This document shows positions 60,019 to 64,000 of a stretch of 64,000 bases of DNA, in pieces (position 1 is the first letter of the stretch; each line of letters starts with the position of its first letter). The notes under the pieces were generated by a model. It did no database searches and had not been told where the DNA came from. It saw only the letters and a list, made by a program, of their open reading frames with translations. Source of the DNA: an uncultured Anaerotruncus sp. Lineage in GTDB: Bacteria > Bacillota > Clostridia > Oscillospirales > Ruminococcaceae. The DNA lies in NCBI GenBank assembly GCA_944385965.1, contig CALWZG010000053.1:101772-165771 (forward strand). The letters are read 5' to 3'. A program made the position numbers and the translations under genes.

Positions 60019-60539
60019 AGGACGCCTCCTTTATGGATGACCGGAATGGTGTAGACCACTTCTACCACTCGGTCGGCCATTTGAGCCATTCCCTGATTGA
60101 CCTTTCCCAACTGCTCCAAATAGTAGAGAGAGGAGGGGTCATAGTCCTCCCCGTCGGAGAACACCTCATTGGAAACCACCACCAGCTCCCGGGCCTGTTC
60201 GGCCAGCCGCTCCACCCCTTCCAATACCCGTTTCACAGTAGCATTTCCCGCCCCCATAGGGTCGAACACCTCATTGGCCACCAGGTTGGACATACATTCC
60301 AACAGCACATGGCAGCCCTTTGGAAGCCTCAGACCAGATAAATCCAGATACCGCTCGATGGTGGTAAAATTTCTTCCTGCCCTTGCGGCCCGGTGCTTGA
60401 GGATGCGTTCCTCACATTCCTGGTCAAAGGGACACATGGTAGCAATATAATATCTTTCTTTGGCTGGGCTCTGACACAGCAGGCTTTCGGCGTATTCCGA
60501 CTTGCCGCTGGCGGCTCCCCCAATCACCAGGGTGAACAT
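60015..60539 (-). CDS. cobU: Adenosylcobinamide kinase/guanylyltransferase, variant CobU
   Basis: The 174-residue protein has the P-loop LVIGGAASGKSEYAESLL near 4-21, YYIATMCPFDQECEERI near 30 and ILKHRAARAGRNFTTIE near 47 with the histidine that is guanylylated in CobU. It also has LLECMSNLVANEVFD near 78. The C-terminal part is unusual: VVVSNEVFSDGEDYDPSSLY replaces the normal NEVG-x-GIVP stretch. It still ends with a VNQ-type helix (GKVNQGMAQMADRVVEVVY). It probably phosphorylates adenosylcobinamide and transfers GMP. Confidence 0.88.
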   Translation of the reverse strand: MFTLVIGGAASGKSEYAESLLCQSPAKERYYIATMCPFDQECEERILKHRAARAGRNFTTIERYLDLSGLRLPKGCHVLLECMSNLVANEVFDPMGAGNATVKRVLEGVERLAEQARELVVVSNEVFSDGEDYDPSSLYYLEQLGKVNQGMAQMADRVVEVVYTIPVIHKGGVL

Positions 60540-60554
60540 CCTCTTTCCTCCTTC

Positions 60555-61613
60555 CTAGTCCAATGGCTGATAGCTTTCCATAGAGATTTCCTGAAAGGTA
60601 CTCATGCCTTCATAAACTCCCAAAGCCAAATCCAACAGAGGCAGCAGCGCAACCGCTCCTGTCCCTTCTCCTAAACACATTTTGGCGGTAATCACTGGTT
60701 CCAGCTCCAAAGCCTCTAAAACATATCGGCCCGCCGGTTCCGCCGAGCAATGTGAAGCCAACAGATACCCCTTTACTAACGGACAAAGCCGCACTGCCAG
60801 CAGGGCGGCCGCCCCTGAAATGAAGCCATCCACCACCACCGGGATTCCAGCCAAAGCACCTCCCAGAAATACACCGCACAGTCCGGCCAAATCATAGCCG
60901 CCCACCTTTGCCACCAGGTCCAAAGGGTCATCTGAACGAGGCTGATTCACCTCCAGAGCCCGGCGGATGGCCTGCACCTTCCGGGAAAGGCCCTCAGAGG
61001 ACAAACCAGCCCCACGGCCTGTCACCTGGGCAGGGTCCAAATTCAGCAGAACAGAAGTCACCGCGCTGGCGGTGGTGGTGTTTCCAATTCCCATCTCCCC
61101 AGTGCAGAGAATCCGATACCCCTGCCCCGCCAGTTCATAGGCCAAATTGGCTCCAAATTCTACTGCTTCCACTGCTTGGGTTCTGGTCATAGCGGGGCCT
61201 TGAGCGATATTGCCGGTGCCATAGGCAATCTTATGGTGAATCAGCCCTTCTCCAGCCACCTCTCTGGCTACCCCAATATCCACCGGAATCAAGTCACAGT
61301 TGGCCATCTTGGCCATTATGGCGGCGCTGGTCTCCCCTTTATAGAAATTTTCGGTGACCAATGCTGTCACTTCCTGACCTGTCTGTGTAACCCCTTCAGC
61401 TACCACCCCATTATCGGCGCACATCACCACCAAGCCCCTCCGGTCCAAGCGCACCTGGCTGGAACCGGTCATGGCGGCAATCCGTATCACCGCTTGCTCC
61501 AAAAGCCCAAGGCTGTTCAGCGGCTTGGCGATGCTGTCCCAACGACGCTTCGCCTCCTGGGCCGCTTGCTGATTTATCGGGCGGATGGCCGCCAAAATCT
61601 CTTGCAGGTTCAC
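60555..61613 (-). CDS. cobT: Nicotinate-nucleotide:dimethylbenzimidazole phosphoribosyltransferase CobT
   Basis: CobT forms alpha-ribazole phosphate from the lower base. The 352-residue protein has the conserved RWDSIAKPLNSLGLLE near 24, VMCADNGVVAEGVTQTGQ near 64, CTGEMGIGNTTTASAV near 171 and VVDGFISGAAALLA near 258. The catalytic glutamate is in KMCLGEGTGAVALLPLLDLA near 314-333. It starts with GTG overlapping the cbiA stop (GTGA) behind GGAAGGA. Confidence 0.96.
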   Translation of the reverse strand: MNLQEILAAIRPINQQAAQEAKRRWDSIAKPLNSLGLLEQAVIRIAAMTGSSQVRLDRRGLVVMCADNGVVAEGVTQTGQEVTALVTENFYKGETSAAIMAKMANCDLIPVDIGVAREVAGEGLIHHKIAYGTGNIAQGPAMTRTQAVEAVEFGANLAYELAGQGYRILCTGEMGIGNTTTASAVTSVLLNLDPAQVTGRGAGLSSEGLSRKVQAIRRALEVNQPRSDDPLDLVAKVGGYDLAGLCGVFLGGALAGIPVVVDGFISGAAALLAVRLCPLVKGYLLASHCSAEPAGRYVLEALELEPVITAKMCLGEGTGAVALLPLLDLALGVYEGMSTFQEISMESYQPLD

Positions 61614-62989
61614 AGATGTCCTTCCTTTCCATAAACAATCGCCGCCCTCAGAAAACGTTCAGCGGCTTTTGGGGTTCCCGCCAAATAAAGGTGGGGGAAA
61701 CCAGCGTAAATCCGGGGTGTCGTGTAAACACATTCCCAGCTGGTATCCCGTTGAGGCTTTCGGGCAAAAAAGCTGTCTCCTAGCTGATCACTGTCCCAAC
61801 GGTGAAACTCATGGGCTGGCAGGGTCTCCCCTTCCATACACAACAGGTTGTCCCTTTTGGCGGTCAGTGCGCAGTATCCAAACCGGCGCAGCCCTTCTGA
61901 CTGGAATCCCCGACCAGGCAAATACCCCACCATCGGCCAAGGAGTTCCCTCGGAATCTTCCAGAGAAGCCTGTAAATATAGGAATCCCCCACACTCCCCA
62001 ATTACTGGCATCCCGTCATCCAGAGCTGCTTTGATGCTGTTTCTCATAGAAACATTCTGGGAAAGGGTTTGGGCGTACAACTCTGGATACCCGCCCCCCA
62101 ACCAAAGAGCTTGGGCTTCCTTTGGGATGGCGGAATCCTCCAATGGACTGAAGGGAATCAAACAAGCGCCCATCTCTTCCAATAGTGCCAGGCTCTCCTG
62201 ATAATAAAAGCTGAAAGCTTTGTCTTGGGCCACTGCCACTTTAGGATGCTCCCGGAAGGGTGGATAAAAAGGAACTGGTTCATCCTTTAGCGTTGGGGCC
62301 TCCCCCGCCAATTTTATCAGCAGTTCCAAATCCAAGGTTTGCTCCCCCTGGACAGCCAATCGTTCCAGTTTCTGGGACAGATTTTCCACTTCCCCAGTAG
62401 TGACCAGCCCCAGATGCCGGCTTTCCAAAGCGCACTCCTTCATAACCGGCAGGTATCCCACCACAGGCAAGCCGCACTCCCGTTGAATCAGTTCTTTCAT
62501 CTGGGAGTACAGACTTGGGGGCGCCTGGTTCAGCAGCACCCCTTTGATTTGATGGTCCTCCCGAAAATCCAGGTATCCTTTAATCATGGCCGCCACAGAT
62601 ACCGACATTCCCCGGCAGTTGACCACCAGAATCACCGGCGTTTTTGTGGCCTTAGCCAGATGCCAAGGTGAAGCCTCACTGGAAAGGGCCACCCCATCAT
62701 AATAGCCCATTACCCCTTCCAGCACCGCCAAATCCGCCCCTTTCGCTCCTTTGCGCAGCAAGGAGCGGACAGTTGGCTCATCGCAAAAGAATAAATCCAG
62801 GTTCCCTGAAAATCGGGTACCTATGGCTTCCCGGTGAAACATTGGGTCGATGTAATCAGGGCCACATTTAAATGTAGCCAGAGAGAGTCCCTTCCGTTTC
62901 AGGGCACCCAATACAGCGCATACTGCGGTGGTTTTTCCACTGCCGCTGGACGGGGCAGCCAACAGCAGCCGGGGCAGCTTAGATACCAC
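61610..62989 (-). CDS. cbiA: Cobyrinate a,c-diamide synthase CbiA
   Basis: CbiA amidates the a and c side chains of (cobalt-)cobyrinate. The 459-residue protein has LLLAAPSSGSGKTTAVCAVL near 7-26, KCGPDYIDPMFH near 40, VLEGVMGYYDG near 85 and VNCRGMSVSVAAMIKGYLDF near 118. The glutaminase domain has GECGGFLYLQASLE near 330 and LPAHEFHRWD near 402. The GTG start follows a G-rich site inside the upstream gene and gives an 11-base overlap with cbiET; longer starts give an extension without homology. Confidence 0.93.
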   Translation of the reverse strand: MVSKLPRLLLAAPSSGSGKTTAVCAVLGALKRKGLSLATFKCGPDYIDPMFHREAIGTRFSGNLDLFFCDEPTVRSLLRKGAKGADLAVLEGVMGYYDGVALSSEASPWHLAKATKTPVILVVNCRGMSVSVAAMIKGYLDFREDHQIKGVLLNQAPPSLYSQMKELIQRECGLPVVGYLPVMKECALESRHLGLVTTGEVENLSQKLERLAVQGEQTLDLELLIKLAGEAPTLKDEPVPFYPPFREHPKVAVAQDKAFSFYYQESLALLEEMGACLIPFSPLEDSAIPKEAQALWLGGGYPELYAQTLSQNVSMRNSIKAALDDGMPVIGECGGFLYLQASLEDSEGTPWPMVGYLPGRGFQSEGLRRFGYCALTAKRDNLLCMEGETLPAHEFHRWDSDQLGDSFFARKPQRDTSWECVYTTPRIYAGFPHLYLAGTPKAAERFLRAAIVYGKEGHL

Positions 62990-64000
62990 GGCCAGGTCCC
63001 CCTCCACTGAGAATATAAATTGGGTTCTGTCCAATCATCATATGGCTGCCTCCCACGATTTTCCCCTCGGCCACCGTCACTTGAACTATGTCCTGGCCTG
63101 CGATTCCCAGTTCATTGAATGTATCCAGCACCGCTCCCACCGTTTCCAGGGTAATGGCGTTTACCACCAGGCGCACCCAAGGATTTTTGTCCACTGCCAG
63201 CCGGATGATAGGAGAAATACCACCGGAGCTTCCTCCAATGAACACCCCTTGGGGCGTCGGCAAATCCTTCAGCGCCCCAGGGGCCAGCCCCTCCACAATT
63301 TTCAGGTTGTCCAATTCAAAGCGCATCCGGTTTTGTTCCAAAAGCCGGATGGCTTCCGGGTTGCGCTCCACAGCGTAAACGGTTCCTCCCCGCAACACCC
63401 GGGCGATTTCCACCGAAACGGAACCGGTTCCCGCTCCCACATCCCAGACAGTCCAACCCTGTTCCAAGCCCAGTTTGGCTACCGAGACAGCCCGCACTTC
63501 CTCCTTGGTCATGGGAACCTCTCCCCGCAGGAACCGGTGATCCGGTATCCCATGGGTCAGAGGAATCTTCCGGCGGCGGAAGCTGCTGTTGGTCACCAGC
63601 ATCACCGACAACGGACTGAAACTCCGGTTTTTGCGGGTACGGGCCTGTCCGCAGGAGATACGCTCATTGGGGTAGGACAAATCTTCCCCCACATGAACCT
63701 CCACCTGTCCCAGCCCCTCCTGGTCCAGCCAGGCGCAGAGATGCTCAACGGTATTGGCGCCTCCCGTAAGTACAAAGGTCCGAGGATTTTCCCGGACGGT
63801 CTGAATCAAATCCCCATCCCGTCCATGGAGGCTTACGACCCGAACGTCTTCCCAGGAAATTTTCAGCTTGGCGCAGAAATATTGCAGAGAGCTGATGCCT
63901 GGAAGATATTCCAGCTCCGCCCATTCGGCCATTCGTCTCAGGGAACTCCCTGCGCTGTAAAACCCGCAGTCCCCGGACAGCAGCACCGCCGCCCGCTCCA
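62979..64000 (-). CDS. cbiET: CbiET: precorrin-6Y methyltransferase fusion, N-terminus beyond the window
   Basis: The reading frame is open to the right edge, so the start is missing; about 340 residues are visible. The first part is a CbiE-type tetrapyrrole methyltransferase (VLLSGDCGFYSAGSSL, VVSLHGRDGDLIQTVREN and VHVGEDLSYPNERIS). The second is the CbiT methyltransferase/decarboxylase with LGLEQGWTVWDVGAGTGSVS near the centre. GLAPGALKDLPTPQGVFIGG and VVNAITLETVGAVLDTFNEL follow. The fusion performs C5 and C15 methylation with C12 decarboxylation. It is the most upstream visible gene of the cluster. Confidence 0.93.
   Translation of the reverse strand, partial: ERAAVLLSGDCGFYSAGSSLRRMAEWAELEYLPGISSLQYFCAKLKISWEDVRVVSLHGRDGDLIQTVRENPRTFVLTGGANTVEHLCAWLDQEGLGQVEVHVGEDLSYPNERISCGQARTRKNRSFSPLSVMLVTNSSFRRRKIPLTHGIPDHRFLRGEVPMTKEEVRAVSVAKLGLEQGWTVWDVGAGTGSVSVEIARVLRGGTVYAVERNPEAIRLLEQNRMRFELDNLKIVEGLAPGALKDLPTPQGVFIGGSSGGISPIIRLAVDKNPWVRLVVNAITLETVGAVLDTFNELGIAGQDIVQVTVAEGKIVGGSHMMIGQNPIYILSGGGPGRGI

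Noticed and set aside
1..64000. CRISPR arrays, transposases, prophage genes, tRNA or rRNA
   Set aside because: No regular repeats, transposase or phage-like proteins, or cloverleaf or rRNA sequence were seen.

Overview
This window looks like chromosomal DNA of a low-to-mid GC anaerobic Firmicute, most likely a Clostridia member of the Oscillospiraceae/Ruminococcaceae type. The reasons are the WhiA/RapZ/HPr-kinase regulators, a lysine riboswitch and a T-box leader, an asp23-nusB-xseAB-ispA-dxs-tlyA-argR-recN cluster like that of Bacillus/Clostridium, a DUF3343 protein beside a cysteine desulfurase, and an anaerobic-type cobalamin cluster. The taxonomic call is inference. No rRNA, tRNA, insertion sequence, prophage or CRISPR array was seen. 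Most genes lie on the minus strand in tightly packed operons.

Layout. 1-1.3 kb: queA and a zinc-ribbon protein (minus). 1.4-5.1 kb: a plus-strand lysine operon (promoter, lysine riboswitch, terminator, asd-dapA-dapB and a stand-alone ACT-domain protein). 5.1-10.2 kb: a double-SUKH protein, a THUMP RNA methyltransferase, a degenerate patatin and a COG2509 flavoprotein. 10.2-12.4 kb: the c-di-AMP module cdaA-cdaR. 12.4-15.7 kb: cysteine desulfurase with a Se/S-carrier-like protein, an unknown protein, and ispD-ispF. 15.8-27.3 kb: pfkA with its own promoter, and a long operon from hprK through a PHP phosphatase, an unknown protein, glucokinase, murB, rapZ, whiA, two small proteins and dnaE. This region groups carbon-flux control, cell-wall precursor supply and replication.

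27.4-31.7 kb: a plus-strand membrane-anchored protein with prenyltransferase-like repeats, then leuA and tyrS. 31.8-42.4 kb: the housekeeping cluster asp23-nusB-(TsaD paralog)-xseA-xseB-ispA-(PAP2-like)-dxs-tlyA-nadK-argR-recN. 42.7-45.7 kb: a YheO-type regulator plus GNAT pair, divergent from an M20 peptidase. 45.7-49.5 kb: a T-box leader with an apparent isoleucine specifier (AUC) in front of an XRE-cupin regulator, an acyl-CoA synthetase and a DUF6348-like protein. 49.5-53.1 kb: a HAD phosphatase, an FlK-like thioesterase and ClpC. 53.2-53.5 kb: a cysteine-rich microprotein with a sigma-K-like promoter. 53.5-64 kb: at least twelve cobalamin genes in one translationally coupled run, entering from beyond the right edge.

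The most interesting items are the T-box operon (a hint that branched-chain acyl-CoA formation is tied to isoleucine supply), the two complementary CobU homologues, the membrane-anchored alpha/alpha-barrel-like protein, the cysteine-rich microprotein, the TsaD paralog and the orphan double-SUKH protein.
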